A stretch of 64,000 bases of DNA, taken from positions 62,001 to 126,000 of the forward strand of contig JAGWVU010000004.1 of the NCBI GenBank assembly GCA_018970725.1, written 5' to 3'. The position numbers and the translations under genes were made by a program. The notes below the pieces were generated by a model, which saw only the letters and a program-made list of their open reading frames with translations, searched no databases and was not told the DNA's origin. Each line of letters starts with the position of its first letter. Position 1 is the stretch's first letter. Source of the stretch: Verrucomicrobiota bacterium. GTDB lineage: Bacteria; Verrucomicrobiota; Verrucomicrobiia; Verrucomicrobiales; DEV007. Of the stretch, positions 26,310 through 37,117 are shown one piece after another.

Positions 26310-26986
26310 ATTCTCCAACCGTCGAGTTGACCCAAATCATCAAAACCTATGCCGGGGACAGACATCGCAAGGTGCTGGACGGCTTGGAGTTCCTCATCGG
26401 GGCCGGTGAGCGCTTCGCCATCACGGGCCCTTCCGGCTCGGGCAAGAGCACCCTGCTGAATATCCTCGGCACCCTCGACCGGCCCAGCTCGGGCGTTGTC
26501 CGGATCGCCGGCACGGATACCGCGGGACTTTCCGACGAAGCTCTGGCCCGTCTCCGCGGCGAGACCATCGGTTTCATCTTCCAATTGCATCACCTTCTGC
26601 CCCAGTGCAGTGCCTTGGAAAACGTGCTTGCCCCGGCTCTGGCCCGGTCCCAGGTGAATTGGTCGGAAACCGAGCAACGGGCCCGCGACCTTCTCCACCG
26701 TGTCGGCCTGGCCGACCACCTGACCAAGGTCCCGGGGCAGCTCTCGGGGGGGGAACGGCAACGCGTGGCCGTCGTCCGCGCGCTGATCAACCGCCCGAAA
26801 TTGCTGCTCGCGGACGAACCGACCGGAGCGTTGGACGAAGCCAATGCCCGCAACCTGATCGACCTCCTGCTCGAGATCTCCGAATCCGAAGGCGTCTCGC
26901 TGGTCCTTGTCACCCACGATGCGGCGGTGGCCTCCCGCCTCGACCGGGCTTACGAACTGCGCGGAGGAACCCTGCATCGGAAATGA
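26306..26986 (+). CDS. ABC transporter ATP-binding protein (LolD/MacB type)
   Basis: 226 residues with Walker A GPSGSGKST (about 41-49), Q-loop FIFQLHHLLPQCSALENV (about 91-108), signature LSGGERQRVAVVRAL (about 145-159), Walker B LLLADEPTGALDE (about 167-179) and switch His LVLVTHDAAVA (about 200-210). The Q-loop with HHLLPQ and the short form are typical of LolD/MacB-class ATPases, which drive lipoprotein or substrate extrusion rather than import. It overlaps both its neighbours by ATGA and must work with the following FtsX-type permease. Confidence 0.92.
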   Translation: MNSPTVELTQIIKTYAGDRHRKVLDGLEFLIGAGERFAITGPSGSGKSTLLNILGTLDRPSSGVVRIAGTDTAGLSDEALARLRGETIGFIFQLHHLLPQCSALENVLAPALARSQVNWSETEQRARDLLHRVGLADHLTKVPGQLSGGERQRVAVVRALINRPKLLLADEPTGALDEANARNLIDLLLEISESEGVSLVLVTHDAAVASRLDRAYELRGGTLHRK

Positions 26987-29900
26987 CACTCTGGGATCTC
27001 GCCCTCCGCTCGCTGCGCCACTACCGGTGGATGAACCTCGGCGTGCTCGCCGGAGTGGCCCTCACCTCTGCGATCATCAGCGGTTCGCTCGCCGTCGGGG
27101 ATTCGGTGCGCGCCAGCCTGGCCGCCAACGCCGCCACCCGCCTCGGACGGATCTCCTGGGCCCTGACCGCGGGGGATCGCTTTTTCACCACGGCACTCGC
27201 CACGAGGCTGGATCCGTCCGCCTCCGCCATCCTGCAAACCGTCGGCACCGTCTCCACCCCGGACGGATCCATCCGGGTAAATGGCATTCAGGTGATCGGG
27301 GTCGAGGAATCCTTCTGGAAACTCGCGGACGTCCCCAGCCCGCCGCTGCTCTCCGGGGAATTGGCCATCAATCAACCCCTGGCCCGCCGGCTCGGCCTCG
27401 GCCCGGGGGAACGCATCGTCCTCGGGGTCGAACCGCCGGGCACGATTTCCCGCGACGCCCCCCTTTCAGGCAGTTCGAACGAACCGGAGAAATTGCGCCG
27501 CAAGATCTCCCGGGTGATTCTGGCCAGCGGCTTGGGAAATTTCCGACTCAACGCCGAGCAGGTGCCCCCTCTGACCGTTTTTATGCCCCTGACGGACTTG
27601 CAAACCGCCTTGGACAAGAGCGGCGAGGCCAATGTCATCCTCTCGGCGGGGCCCTCCGCCCCAAGCGCCGGGGCCGTTCTTGACGCGACCACACTCTCCG
27701 ACGCCCAGCTCCGGCTCGTCCGTCAGGGTCCGGGCCTCCAACTGCAGAGCGCACGGGTCTTTCTTCCCGACCCTCTGGCGGCCAAAATCCGCCGGGCCTT
27801 TCCCGGATCGGGCGGCTGCCTCACCTACCTGACCAATGCCATCCGCAAGGGAGAGCGGCTGACGCCTTATTCCATGGCCGCGGCGACCTCGGGGGACGCC
27901 CCGCCCGAGGGACAGGTCATTGCCAGCGACTGGTTGGCGGATGATCTGGGACTCAAACCAGGCGACCCGATCACCCTCGAATTTTTCCGGATGTCCAACG
28001 GCCGTCGATTGGTGGAAGAGTCCCGAACCCTGACCGTGGCCCGGATCGCCCCGTTGACCGGTGGACCGTTCCATGCGGCACTCAGCCCGGACTTCCCCGG
28101 GATCAGCGAGGCCGAGGACAATGCCGATTGGGATCCGGGCATGCCATTTCACAAGGAGCGGATCCGCCCCAAGGACGAGGATTATTGGGATGCACATCGG
28201 ACGACGCCGAAGTTGCTCCTCCCCCTAGCCACCGGCCAGGAACTCTGGGCCAACCGCTTCGGCTCCCTGACTTCGATCCTTCTCCCGCCGGACGCGGCGG
28301 CTCTGGATGAGAGCGCCATCTGGAAGCGATTGCGCCCCGAACTGACGCCGGGTGATCTGGGGTGGCAGGCTCGCGACCTTCTCGCCGAGGCCCGGGGGGC
28401 GGTCGCCCGTTCCTACGATTTCGGCGGGCTCTTCGCCGGCATGAGTTTTTTCCTCATCATCGCCGCCCTCATTCTCGCCATGCTGGTGTTCGTGTTCGGG
28501 ATCGAGCAGCGGAGGGGCCAGATCGGTCTACTCCTCGCCGTCGGGCTCGGCTCATCGCGGATCCGGCGGCTCTTCCTCATGGAGGCCACCGCCGTCGCCC
28601 TGGTTGGAGCCACCCTGGGGCTGGGACTGGGTTGTCTCTACACCCAGGCGGCTCTCCGGGGGCTCGGCGGAGCTTGGAAAGACGCTGCGGCCGGGGTTCA
28701 GTTCCTCTACGCGGTGACGCCGGCTTCCCTCGCCATCGCCTGGATCGCCACCGTCGTCCTCTCTCTCGCCACCGTCTTCTGGGTGACACGCGCGGCGACC
28801 CGCGGAGCGAGGCCGAACGAACTCATTTCGGGAGCTGTCGGCTGGCTTCCCTCCGTTCTTGCCCCCTGGCCCCGGAGACCGGCGGTGTGGTTCGCCATCG
28901 CCTCCGCCGTCGGCGGCCTGCTCTTGCTGTTCGTCCCCCGGGATGGAACGGTGATGGCCCGCCAAGGCGCCTTCTTCGGCGCGGGCTTTCTTCTCCTCTT
29001 GGCCGGCCTTTTTGCGGTTCACTTGCTCCTGCAATCTTGGGAGAGACGCGTCACCCCGCTCCGCAGCCTCGGCGCTTTGGCCCGGAGCAACAGCCTTCGC
29101 CGTCACGGGCGGAGCCTCTCGGTGGTCGCCCTCACCGCTTCCGGAGTCTTCATGATCACCGCCATCAATTCCCTGCGCCTTGCAGGGGAGAAAGAGGCTG
29201 GGAAAAGGACTTCCGGCACCGGAGGATTCGCTTGGCTCGCCCAAAGCAGCCTTCCCATCTACGAAGACCTGAACTCCCCCGCAGGCCGCTCCGTTTTCGG
29301 GCTTACCGAAGAGCCATCCCCGTTTCAACTCGTCCAGTTCCGCGTCAATCAGGGCGAGGATGCGAGCTGCCTCAATCTGAACCGCGCCAGCCAGCCAAGA
29401 CTCCTCGGCGTCGATCCCGCCGCCCTCGGCGGTCGCGGGGCGTTCACCTTCGCCTCCCGTTCCTTCCCGAAGGATCCGCGCGGGTGGGACTGCCTTGCCC
29501 GCCCCGCGGTCATCCGTTCCGACGGCGTCCCGGAAATCAACGGCATTCTCGATGCCGCCACCGCCCAATATGCCCTCGGGATCGGTCTCGACTCCCGCCT
29601 CGATCTTCTGGCCGCGGATGGCAAACGGTTCCGGGTCCGCGTGGCCGGCCTGCTGGACAACTCGGTCCTCCAGGGTTCGGTCGTCATCGACGAGAATCAC
29701 TTCACCACGCTCTTTCCCGATGCCGGGGGCTATCGCTTTTTCCTGCTGGATCCATCGCCCGGCGAGGACTCCGCCGCGGCGGCCTCCCTTTGGAGCCGGC
29801 AACTTGAGGACCGCGGTTTTGCCTTGCAACCGGCTTGGAAACGTCTCGATGAGTTCAACGGGGTCCAAAACACCTATCTCGGGATCTTTTCCACCCTGGG

Positions 29901-30252
29901 CGGGCTCGGCCTGCTCCTCGGCACCGCCGGCCTCGGTATCATCACCGGCCGGAACATCCTCGAGCGCCGCGGCCAGTTGGCCCTGCTCAATGCCGTCGGT
30001 TTCTCGCGCGCCCGCCTCGCCCGGCTCGTCGTTTGGGAGCATTGGTTCCTTCACGGAGCCGGGGTCCTCCTCGGCATTGCCGCCGGTCTCTCCGCCATTC
30101 TCCCCACCCTGCTGACCCGGAGCGGTTCCTTCCCCGTCGGCCTTCTGATTTGCCTGAATGGCTCGATTCTTTTCGGCGGTCTCGGATTCTGCTGGATCGC
30201 CGCCCGCCTCATGCTCCGCGAAAATCTCAACGAATCCCTTCGCCATGAATAA
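26983..30252 (+). CDS. Large FtsX-type ABC permease (two FtsX units)
   Basis: This 1089-residue protein has an N-terminal helix (about residues 18-38), a large extracytoplasmic domain (about 40-475) and FtsX-type helices at about 480-510, 525-555 and 575-600. Further helices lie at about 635-652, 662-685 and 712-730. A second extracytoplasmic domain (about 735-955) is followed by the last three helices (about 965-985, 1018-1038, 1055-1075). The cytoplasmic motif ERRGQLALLNAVGFSRARL (about 987-1005) is the FtsX hallmark, matched earlier by EQRRGQIGLLLAVGLGSSRI. With the LolD-like ATPase it should form a MacB/LolCDE-like mechanotransmission or extrusion complex. ATG 26983 overlaps the ATPase stop. 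It is much larger than MacB (about 650) or LolC (about 400). Confidence 0.9.
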   Translation: MTLWDLALRSLRHYRWMNLGVLAGVALTSAIISGSLAVGDSVRASLAANAATRLGRISWALTAGDRFFTTALATRLDPSASAILQTVGTVSTPDGSIRVNGIQVIGVEESFWKLADVPSPPLLSGELAINQPLARRLGLGPGERIVLGVEPPGTISRDAPLSGSSNEPEKLRRKISRVILASGLGNFRLNAEQVPPLTVFMPLTDLQTALDKSGEANVILSAGPSAPSAGAVLDATTLSDAQLRLVRQGPGLQLQSARVFLPDPLAAKIRRAFPGSGGCLTYLTNAIRKGERLTPYSMAAATSGDAPPEGQVIASDWLADDLGLKPGDPITLEFFRMSNGRRLVEESRTLTVARIAPLTGGPFHAALSPDFPGISEAEDNADWDPGMPFHKERIRPKDEDYWDAHRTTPKLLLPLATGQELWANRFGSLTSILLPPDAAALDESAIWKRLRPELTPGDLGWQARDLLAEARGAVARSYDFGGLFAGMSFFLIIAALILAMLVFVFGIEQRRGQIGLLLAVGLGSSRIRRLFLMEATAVALVGATLGLGLGCLYTQAALRGLGGAWKDAAAGVQFLYAVTPASLAIAWIATVVLSLATVFWVTRAATRGARPNELISGAVGWLPSVLAPWPRRPAVWFAIASAVGGLLLLFVPRDGTVMARQGAFFGAGFLLLLAGLFAVHLLLQSWERRVTPLRSLGALARSNSLRRHGRSLSVVALTASGVFMITAINSLRLAGEKEAGKRTSGTGGFAWLAQSSLPIYEDLNSPAGRSVFGLTEEPSPFQLVQFRVNQGEDASCLNLNRASQPRLLGVDPAALGGRGAFTFASRSFPKDPRGWDCLARPAVIRSDGVPEINGILDAATAQYALGIGLDSRLDLLAADGKRFRVRVAGLLDNSVLQGSVVIDENHFTTLFPDAGGYRFFLLDPSPGEDSAAAASLWSRQLEDRGFALQPAWKRLDEFNGVQNTYLGIFSTLGGLGLLLGTAGLGIITGRNILERRGQLALLNAVGFSRARLARLVVWEHWFLHGAGVLLGIAAGLSAILPTLLTRSGSFPVGLLICLNGSILFGGLGFCWIAARLMLRENLNESLRHE

Positions 30253-30931
30253 CTGCGCCGCCCTGTTCCGCGCGCTCTGCCCCGTCGCCTTGCTGCTCCC
30301 GGGCACCGCCAGCGCCGGGGAAAACGTCCTCCTCTCCGAGGATTTCTCCTCTTTCCCGGCCGGAAAAGAACCTGACCTCTTTATCCTCGCCGGGAGCTTC
30401 TCCGTGGAGGCAGAGGAAGGGGGCAACCACGTCCTCCAAATCGCCACCGGCGAGTTGGTCGACGCCACGGTGCAACTCGGTGATTCCTTGAAGACCGGTG
30501 GCGAAATCGTCGCCCGGATCAAGGGGGTCCAACAGCGCCGCAGTTTCCCCAGATTCGGCGTGGGACTCCATGGCAAAGCCGGATTCCAGCTGAGGGTGGC
30601 CCCCGCCGCCCGCGCCGTGGAGCTGCTCAAGGGCGAGGACGTGATCCAGACCGTTCCTTTTACCTGGACCGCCGGGCAATGGCACCTCGTCCGGCTCCGG
30701 GTCGCGGCCATCCCGAACGGCGGCTGGTCCGTTTCCGGATGGGTTTGGCCCGAAGCGGCTCCGGCCCCGTCTCAAGCCTTGATTGACTACATCGCGGAAC
30801 CAGGCCCGCTCCAAGGAAAATCCTCGCTCTTCGGGACCCCGTTTTCCGGACAGCCCATCCAGTTCGACGACGTGCGGATCACCGCACTGGACTCACTCGC
30901 GACCGAAACCAAAGCCGAAACCAAGCCATGA
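30245..30931 (+). CDS. Exported LamG/concanavalin-like protein
   Basis: 228 residues beginning with a Sec signal (LFRALCPVALLLPGTASA, cleavage near residue 24). The mature protein opens with LLSEDFSSFPAG and continues with repeated beta patterns including RFGVGLHGKAGFQLRVAP and WTAGQWHLVRLRV. This resembles the jelly-roll of DUF1080/LamG-type carbohydrate-binding domains. No catalytic site is visible. It overlaps the permease end by 8 bases and the following ppnP by 4, so it is probably part of the same transcript and could be the cargo or a periplasmic partner of the ABC system. Confidence 0.6.
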   Translation: MNNCAALFRALCPVALLLPGTASAGENVLLSEDFSSFPAGKEPDLFILAGSFSVEAEEGGNHVLQIATGELVDATVQLGDSLKTGGEIVARIKGVQQRRSFPRFGVGLHGKAGFQLRVAPAARAVELLKGEDVIQTVPFTWTAGQWHLVRLRVAAIPNGGWSVSGWVWPEAAPAPSQALIDYIAEPGPLQGKSSLFGTPFSGQPIQFDDVRITALDSLATETKAETKP

Positions 30932-31257
30932 CCCCCGTTCCCACGGAAATCAGCAACGTCACCGCCCTCACCAAAGCCAACCTTTACTTCGATGGAAAGG
31001 TCGTGAGCCACTCCCTCCTGCTTCCCGATGGATCCAAGAAGACGCTTGGACTCATCTACCCCGGCTCCTATCATTTCGGCACGGCCAAGGCCGAACGGAT
31101 GGAAATCGTGGCGGGTTCCTGCCAAGTGACCTTGGACGGCACCGACCCGGTTCTCCCTTTCACAGGTGGCCAAAGTTTCGAAGTGCCGGCGGATTCCGGT
31201 TTCCAGATCTCGGTGACCGAGGGAATCTGTGAATACATCTGCTCGTTCCTCGACTGA
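30928..31257 (+). CDS. ppnP: Pyrimidine/purine nucleoside phosphorylase PpnP (DUF1255)
   Basis: This 109-residue cupin-fold protein begins with TEISNVTALTKANLYFDGKVVSHS and has the conserved LGLIYPGSYHFGTAKAERMEIVAGSC segment (about residues 40-65) and the C-terminal FEVPADSGFQISV (about 84-96). These are typical of PpnP (formerly YaiE), which cleaves nucleosides with phosphate. Length matches the family (about 94-110). It overlaps the preceding gene by ATGA at 30928-30931. Its link to the ABC operon is probably fortuitous or through shared expression. The next 56 bases, to the convergent P-type ATPase, hold no gene. Confidence 0.9.
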   Translation: MTPVPTEISNVTALTKANLYFDGKVVSHSLLLPDGSKKTLGLIYPGSYHFGTAKAERMEIVAGSCQVTLDGTDPVLPFTGGQSFEVPADSGFQISVTEGICEYICSFLD

Positions 31258-31313
31258 ACCGACCGCCGCCGGGCCCGCCTGAATCACTCCCGGACGCCTG
31301 ACCGGGGCCCGCA

Positions 31314-34010
31314 CTACGGAGCCCCCCGGACTTTTTTTTCGAGTTCCACGAGGACGAACGCGATCACGGCGATCCCGCCGATCCTTAACCAAACCTCCGC
31401 TTCAAGCGGCGCGGTGTGGAGGAAGTGATTCATGAACGGGGCATAGGTGAAGACCAACTGAAAGAGAAGGGTCAGGCCGATGCCCAACAACATCGGAGGG
31501 TTGGTGAGGAAGCCCTGGGTGAACACGCTGCGTCGCAACGAGCGGCAGTTGACGAGATAGGCGGCGGCCACCGCCACCACCGTGTTGACCACCGCCGTCC
31601 GGGCCTCCGCGATACGCTCCGCCCCCGGCCTGCCCAACTCAAAGAAAAAGACGGAATAGGCCCCGGCCAGCATGATCAAAGAGACGAAGCCAGTCCGCAT
31701 GAAGAGCGTCCGGTCGAAAACCGGCCGTTTCTGTTCGCGCGGCGGACGCTTCATGAGATCCGCCTCCGGAGGTTCGAAGACCAGCATCAATCCGAGCAGG
31801 ATGGCCGTCGTCAGATTCACCCACAGGAGATGCACCGGCAAGGTGGGCAAGGTCAACCCAAGCAAGACACTCGTCAGGAGAATCAGGGCAAACCCTACAC
31901 TCACGGGCAGTGTCCAAACCAGAAATTTTGTCAGGTTGTCGAACACGCCCCGCCCCTCTTCCACGGCCGCAGCGATGGTCGCGAAGTTGTCGTCCGTCAG
32001 CACCATGCTCGCCGCGCCTTTGGCCACGTCCGTCCCGCTAATCCCCATGGCGATGCCGATATCCGCCTGTTTCAACGCCGGGCCGTCGTTCACTCCGTCA
32101 CCGGTCATCGCCACAATATGCCCCAACCCCTGCAGGGCGCGCACCAACCGCAGCTTCTGTTCCGGAGCCACCCGCGCGAACACCACGGTGCGCTCCGCCA
32201 ACGCCGGCAAGTCCTCGTCTTCCACCGTGTCCAGCTCCCGCCCGGTCACGACCGGGACCCGCTCCGCCCCGCGCAACCCGATCTGGCGCGCGATTGCCCC
32301 CGCCGTGACGGCGTGATCCCCGGTGATCATCTTCACCTGAATCCCCGCTTCCTGACATTTTGCCACGGCCGCCACCGCCTCCTCACGAGGGGGATCGATC
32401 ATCCCCTGCATCCCGAGAAACACCAAGCCGGCGCTGACATGATGGTGCCCCAAATCTTCGGTCACGTCCCGGGCGTCCCGCCGGGCACAGGCGATGACCC
32501 GCAAACCCTCCGCCGCAAACCCGTTCGCGGTCTCCCGAACGGCCTCCGCATCCAACGGCACCGCCTCGCCTCTGGCGTCGAGCATCTGGCTGCACCGTTC
32601 CAACAAGCGTTCCAACGCCCCCACCTTGTAAATCCATCGTCCCTCCGCATGATCGTGAAGCGTCGCCCGGAACATGTGGCCGGAGTCGAACGGGATCATG
32701 TCGATCCTTGGGGCCGCGGCGTGAACCTCGGCATGCCTCAGGCCCGCTTTTTCCCCGGAAACAATCATCGCCCCCTCGGTCGGATCCCCGGCGATGCTCC
32801 ACCGTCCTCCGTCGTCGGCGATCAGGCTGGAATCGTTGCACAGCATCCCGGCCCGCAAACACTCCTTGAGCGCCGGTGCCTCATCGAGGGAGGACAACGT
32901 CACGCCGTGCCGGTCATGCACCGCGCCCTCGGGATCATAACCGCCTCCCGTGACGCGGAACGTCTCGCCACCGGCGTGAATGACCCGGACCGTCATCATG
33001 TTCTGCGTCAGCGTCCCCGTTTTATCCGAGCAGATCACGGTGGTGCACCCGAGCGTTTCCACGGCCGGGAGCTTGCGGATGATGGCCTGGCGCCGCGCCA
33101 TCCGCGAGACGCCGATCGCCAGCACGATGGTGATCGCGGCCGGCAACCCTTCCGGGATCACCCCGACCGCCAGAGCCACGCTGGCCATGAGCATCTCCAC
33201 CGGGCTGCCCTGCCTCACCAGCACCCCGTAAGCGAACAAAACCGCCGCCAACCCCAGGATGACCCAGAGAAGCATCCCGCTGAACTTTGCGATTTTCCGC
33301 GTCAACGGCGTCGTCAGATCCGACGCCTCGGCAATCAAGAACGCCAGACGCCCCGTTTCCGTGTGGTCACCCGTCGCCCATACCACCCCCGCTCCCGAGC
33401 CCGCCGTCACGAGGGAACCGGCGTAAGCCATGTTCACCCGGTCCGCCAGCACCGTATCCGCCCCCAAAGGTTCCGGGCGCTTGTGCACCGGGACGGACTC
33501 CCCGGTCAAGGCCGACTCGTCCACCTGCAAGCCCTTGGTCTCCAGCAACCGGATGTCCGCCGGCACCCTGTCTCCCCCCGCCAGCAGGACGATGTCGCCG
33601 GGCACCAGACCGGTGCTGGGAACCTTGATCTTGCGCCCATCCCGGCGCACCCACGCCTCGCCCACCACCATATTCATGAGGGCTTCAAGGGCACTCTCCG
33701 CCTTTGATTCCTGAAAAAAACCGACCAACGCGTTGACCACCACCACCAGCAGAATGACCACCGCATCCACCCACTCCTTGAGAAAGCCGGTGATCAGGGC
33801 CGCCCCGATCAGAACAAGAACCAACGGCGCGGAAAACTGGCGCGCGAGGCGCATCCAAGCGGGTGTCCCCGGGCGGACCGCAATCCGGTTCTCCCCATAA
33901 CGCTCCAGCCGCCGGGCTGCCTCCTCCAAGGACAAACCGCTCTCCAGCGTCGATTGCGTGAAGCGCAAGGCGTCGCACCCCTCCATTCCATGGGCGGCAG
34001 GTTCCTTCAT
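31314..34010 (-). CDS. P-type cation-transporting ATPase (P2A/CtpF-like)
   Basis: 898 residues with an N-terminal cation ATPase domain ([19 protein letters not shown]), TGES loop ([12 protein letters not shown]), M4 [15 protein letters not shown] and phosphorylation site [12 protein letters not shown]. The ATP-binding and hinge motifs [22 protein letters not shown] and [22 protein letters not shown] follow. Ten membrane helices are implied. The M6 segment reads [18 protein letters not shown] and lacks the TD pair of Ca2+ pumps, so the ion is uncertain; from memory it resembles the CtpF group. I start at ATG 34010, which overlaps the preceding dehydrogenase stop (ATGA). An open extension to 34031 exists. 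Confidence 0.9.
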   Translation of the reverse strand: MKEPAAHGMEGCDALRFTQSTLESGLSLEEAARRLERYGENRIAVRPGTPAWMRLARQFSAPLVLVLIGAALITGFLKEWVDAVVILLVVVVNALVGFFQESKAESALEALMNMVVGEAWVRRDGRKIKVPSTGLVPGDIVLLAGGDRVPADIRLLETKGLQVDESALTGESVPVHKRPEPLGADTVLADRVNMAYAGSLVTAGSGAGVVWATGDHTETGRLAFLIAEASDLTTPLTRKIAKFSGMLLWVILGLAAVLFAYGVLVRQGSPVEMLMASVALAVGVIPEGLPAAITIVLAIGVSRMARRQAIIRKLPAVETLGCTTVICSDKTGTLTQNMMTVRVIHAGGETFRVTGGGYDPEGAVHDRHGVTLSSLDEAPALKECLRAGMLCNDSSLIADDGGRWSIAGDPTEGAMIVSGEKAGLRHAEVHAAAPRIDMIPFDSGHMFRATLHDHAEGRWIYKVGALERLLERCSQMLDARGEAVPLDAEAVRETANGFAAEGLRVIACARRDARDVTEDLGHHHVSAGLVFLGMQGMIDPPREEAVAAVAKCQEAGIQVKMITGDHAVTAGAIARQIGLRGAERVPVVTGRELDTVEDEDLPALAERTVVFARVAPEQKLRLVRALQGLGHIVAMTGDGVNDGPALKQADIGIAMGISGTDVAKGAASMVLTDDNFATIAAAVEEGRGVFDNLTKFLVWTLPVSVGFALILLTSVLLGLTLPTLPVHLLWVNLTTAILLGLMLVFEPPEADLMKRPPREQKRPVFDRTLFMRTGFVSLIMLAGAYSVFFFELGRPGAERIAEARTAVVNTVVAVAAAYLVNCRSLRRSVFTQGFLTNPPMLLGIGLTLLFQLVFTYAPFMNHFLHTAPLEAEVWLRIGGIAVIAFVLVELEKKVRGAP

Positions 34011-35011
34011 AAAGAGGTTCCCTCGACCCAAGGTCCACCGTCCCGCAGCCGCAGAAGATTCCGCACCGTCGTCCCGGCAATCTGGGAAAGGGCCTCTCGC
34101 GTCAGGAAGGCCTGATGCGCGGTGATCAATACATTGGGGAACGTCAGGAGGCGGGACAATTCATCGTCCTGCAACGGCTGTCCCGAGTGATCCTCGAAGA
34201 AGATCCCTTCCTCCTCCTCGTAGACATCGAGCGCCACGCCGCCCAGCCGCCCCGCCTTAAGGGCCGCAATCAGGGCTTTGGTCTCGATCAACTTGCCCCG
34301 GCTCGTGTTCAGGAGATAGGCACCCGGCTTCATGCGCTCCAAGCTCCGCGCGTTCACCAGATAGCGGGTCTCCGGAGTCAGCGGCAAATGCAGGCTCACG
34401 ATGTCGCTGCGCTCCAGCAATCCTTCCAGATCGAGATACTCCAAGCCGATGTCAGCGGCCCATGACACCTCGGGGTGGGGATCGTGCCCCAGCAACCTGA
34501 CACCGAAGCCGCGGAACAACTCCGCCGTCACCCTGCCGATCCTCCCCGTGCCCACCAGTCCCACCGTCTTGCCGCGCAAGTCGAAACCCACCAACCCGCC
34601 GAGCGAAAAATTGAGATCCCGCACCCGGTTATAGGCGCGGTGAATCCGGCGGTTCAAGGTCAGCAACAAGGCCAACGTGTGCTCCGCCACCGCGTAAGGA
34701 GAATAGGCCGGCACCCGCACCACCGCGATCCCCTCCGCCGCGGCCGCCCGCAAATCCACGTTGTTGAACCCGGCGCAACGCAACGCCACCAGACGCACCC
34801 CCAACCCCGCCAGCATCTTCAGGCAGGGGGCATCCACCCGGTCATTGACAAAGACACAGACCGCCGCCGCCCCCTTCGCGGAACCCGCCGTCTCCTCACC
34901 GAGCCGGAATTCATGAAAACGCCAGTCTAACGCCAAGCCGACAGAGGCTTCTTCGAACGCCTGACGATCATACGGCTTGCTGTCGTAAAAACTCACCGGG
35001 AGGATCGTCAT
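34007..35011 (-). CDS. ldhA: D-2-hydroxyacid dehydrogenase (D-lactate dehydrogenase, LdhA type)
   Basis: 334 residues of the D-isomer-specific 2-hydroxyacid dehydrogenase family. The NAD-binding motif [20 protein letters not shown] is at about 150-169. The catalytic Arg lies near [15 protein letters not shown] (about 233-247), the Glu in the [14 protein letters not shown] region (about 261-274) and the catalytic His in [12 protein letters not shown] (about 296-307). The sequence [23 protein letters not shown] is typical of LdhA-like enzymes that interconvert pyruvate and D-lactate. Its last codons overlap the P-type ATPase start by 4 bases. Confidence 0.87.
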   Translation of the reverse strand: MTILPVSFYDSKPYDRQAFEEASVGLALDWRFHEFRLGEETAGSAKGAAAVCVFVNDRVDAPCLKMLAGLGVRLVALRCAGFNNVDLRAAAAEGIAVVRVPAYSPYAVAEHTLALLLTLNRRIHRAYNRVRDLNFSLGGLVGFDLRGKTVGLVGTGRIGRVTAELFRGFGVRLLGHDPHPEVSWAADIGLEYLDLEGLLERSDIVSLHLPLTPETRYLVNARSLERMKPGAYLLNTSRGKLIETKALIAALKAGRLGGVALDVYEEEEGIFFEDHSGQPLQDDELSRLLTFPNVLITAHQAFLTREALSQIAGTTVRNLLRLRDGGPWVEGTSL

Positions 35012-35120
35012 GACCGACCCGGTACGATCCCCCCGCTTTCCCTCCCGGTCAACTCCCGTCGCCCGGATTCCTCCCCGTTTCCCGATTGAAAACTCCTCCC
35101 GGTCAGGCTATCCCTGTGCC

Positions 35121-35846
35121 ATGATGAATGCCCCCCTTGACCGCCGCCAGTTTCTCCAGATCAGCGCGCTCACCGCCGGCGCCGCCCTCGTTCCGGCCGC
35201 CGCTCCCGCCGCCCAAACACTTCCGGCCCTCCCCTACGGTTTCGCCGCCTTGGAGCCTCACATCGATGCCCGGACCATGGAAATTCACCATGGCAAGCAC
35301 CATGCCGCCTACATCAAAAACCTCAACACCGCCCTGGATGGCGCTCCCGACCTCGCCTCCAAGGCCCTGCCCGACCTCCTGAACGCCCTGCCCTCCATCC
35401 AGGACGAGACCGTCCGCAATACCATCCGCAACAACGGCGGCGGTCACTGGAACCACGATTTCTTCTGGAAAATCATGGCCCCGCCGGCTTCTTCCGGCGC
35501 TCCTTCCTCCGAACTCGGGGCCGCCCTGCAAACTACCTTTGGCTCGGTGGACGATTTCAAGAAGGCCTTCGGTGAAGCCGGCACCAAACGCTTCGGATCC
35601 GGCTGGGCTTGGTTGATCGTGCAGAACGGCAAACTCAAGGTCATCAGCACCCCAAATCAGGACAACCCGAGGATGAAGGGAATCGTGGGCGATTCCGACC
35701 TCGGCACCCCCATCCTCGGGCTCGATGTCTGGGAACACGCCTACTACCTGCACTACCAAAACCGCCGCCCGGACTACATCGCCGCTTGGTGGAATGTGGT
35801 GAACTGGCCGGAAGTCTCTTCCCTTTACGCCTCCGCGACCAAGTGA
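35121..35846 (+). CDS. sodA: Iron/manganese superoxide dismutase with Tat signal
   Basis: 241 residues. The N-terminus carries a twin-arginine signal ([21 protein letters not shown], Arg-Arg at about 8-9), so the enzyme is probably folded and loaded with metal before export. The Fe/Mn-SOD fold follows: [38 protein letters not shown] and [21 protein letters not shown] supply the four metal ligands (two His, Asp, His). Fe versus Mn cannot be assigned securely. Most bacterial Fe/Mn-SODs are cytoplasmic, so the Tat signal is notable. The stop overlaps a GTG start of the next gene (GTGA). ATG 35121 or 35124 are equivalent starts. Confidence 0.93.
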   Translation: MMNAPLDRRQFLQISALTAGAALVPAAAPAAQTLPALPYGFAALEPHIDARTMEIHHGKHHAAYIKNLNTALDGAPDLASKALPDLLNALPSIQDETVRNTIRNNGGGHWNHDFFWKIMAPPASSGAPSSELGAALQTTFGSVDDFKKAFGEAGTKRFGSGWAWLIVQNGKLKVISTPNQDNPRMKGIVGDSDLGTPILGLDVWEHAYYLHYQNRRPDYIAAWWNVVNWPEVSSLYASATK

Positions 35847-37117
35847 GTCGCCCCTCCACCCCACCCGATTCCCTCCGCAAGGCCGCCTGGATTTTCCTCG
35901 CGGCCTTCGCCCTTTTGGGCTTCTCAAGGGATTGGGCCATGGTCACCCGCACCGGATCGATCGATTTCCGCAACCGGGTCACCGGGGCCCGCCTCCTCGT
36001 GGCCGGTGAGGATGCCTATCATTACAAATGGCTGCCCGGGGCTCCGGAGGGTTGGTGCGACGTGTATGCCAACCGGGCCCATCCTGTCACCAAGACCACG
36101 GTCACCCCGGCCATGTTGTTGCTGACCGGTCCCGTCGCCGCCCTGCCCTACCCACTCGCCCAACGGTTCTGGTTGCTGCTCCAGTGGGCCTGCCTCACCG
36201 GAATCTGGTGGCTCTGGTTCCAGCCCCTGACATCCTCCGGAACGCGGCTCCTTTGGACTTTCCTGATCGTCGCCTTCAGTTGGACCCTAGCTTGGAGACA
36301 TCATGTCGACCGTGGACAATACTACATCCTCCTGACCTTGATCCTCTCTTGCTGGATCACCCGCAGCCGGTCCGCAACCGCCTCCCATGCTCTCCTCACC
36401 GGGGCCATGGCCGGGCTCCTCGCCGCCCTGCGCCCTCCCCTCCTGCTCCTCGTGGCCCCGTTCATCTGGTGGCGCCGACCGGCGCAGCGTCAGGGACTGG
36501 CCCTCGGTTGCGCCGTCGCCTTCCTGCTCCCCTGGCTGGGCAACGGAGACAGCTGGGGACAATATGGACGCGCCATGGGAGAGTGGTCCCGGATCTACCG
36601 TCACGATGAAAATCCGGCCCCGGGCCCTCTGGCCTACCCTCCAGTGATCGAGGGCCTCGGACTTGATCATCTCTCCCGTTATGCGGTCAGGCAATATGCG
36701 GACTCCTCGCTCTTCCGGCTCGCGCGCGCCCTCGGGCTGCCGGCGGTTCCCGCCCCCTTGGTCTTGGCCATCCTGCTTCTCCTCCTCGGTCTCTGGTGGC
36801 GGGCCGCCGGCAGCAGGGGCGACGCCGTGGTCCTCACCGGCATCGCGGGCTGGAGCTTCCTCATCGATTTCTTCCTGCCCGCTTACCGGAACCCTTACAA
36901 CGACACCCTGATTCCGGGGACCCTTGCCTGCCTCCTGGCCTTCGCTCCCGCCTCGCGCATCCCCCTCATCCTGACCGCTTGCGGGTTGGGGACGGGTTGG
37001 ATTTTGTCCGTCTGGGAGCCACCCGCGCTCTGGCTGATCCACCTCCCCACCCTGTTCTTCATCGCGCTGGCGTGCCGGGCCGTCGTTCCAACCGCAGCCC
37101 CACCCCACACCCAATGA
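35843..37117 (+). CDS. GT87/DUF2029-like polytopic membrane protein
   Basis: 424 residues with about ten hydrophobic helices, including [50 protein letters not shown] and [16 protein letters not shown]. The [19 protein letters not shown] and [13 protein letters not shown] segments are typical of DUF2029/GT87 (polyprenol-phosphate-mannose-dependent mannosyltransferase) proteins, where the N/RGQ..L motif is conserved. A membrane glycosyltransferase role is inferred. It starts at GTG 35843 inside the sod stop and ends overlapping the next ATG by 4 bases, so all three genes may be translationally coupled. Confidence 0.7.
   Translation: MSRPSTPPDSLRKAAWIFLAAFALLGFSRDWAMVTRTGSIDFRNRVTGARLLVAGEDAYHYKWLPGAPEGWCDVYANRAHPVTKTTVTPAMLLLTGPVAALPYPLAQRFWLLLQWACLTGIWWLWFQPLTSSGTRLLWTFLIVAFSWTLAWRHHVDRGQYYILLTLILSCWITRSRSATASHALLTGAMAGLLAALRPPLLLLVAPFIWWRRPAQRQGLALGCAVAFLLPWLGNGDSWGQYGRAMGEWSRIYRHDENPAPGPLAYPPVIEGLGLDHLSRYAVRQYADSSLFRLARALGLPAVPAPLVLAILLLLLGLWWRAAGSRGDAVVLTGIAGWSFLIDFFLPAYRNPYNDTLIPGTLACLLAFAPASRIPLILTACGLGTGWILSVWEPPALWLIHLPTLFFIALACRAVVPTAAPPHTQ

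Noticed and set aside
28552-30711. A 719-codon minus-strand frame
   Set aside because: Antisense to the FtsX-type permease and the LamG-like gene; composition biased to Gly/Glu/Ala and no recognisable domain.
31416-33707. A 763-codon plus-strand frame over the P-type ATPase
   Set aside because: Shadow of the ATPase gene: His/Arg/Gln-rich low-complexity translation, no motifs, and the minus-strand gene is unmistakable.
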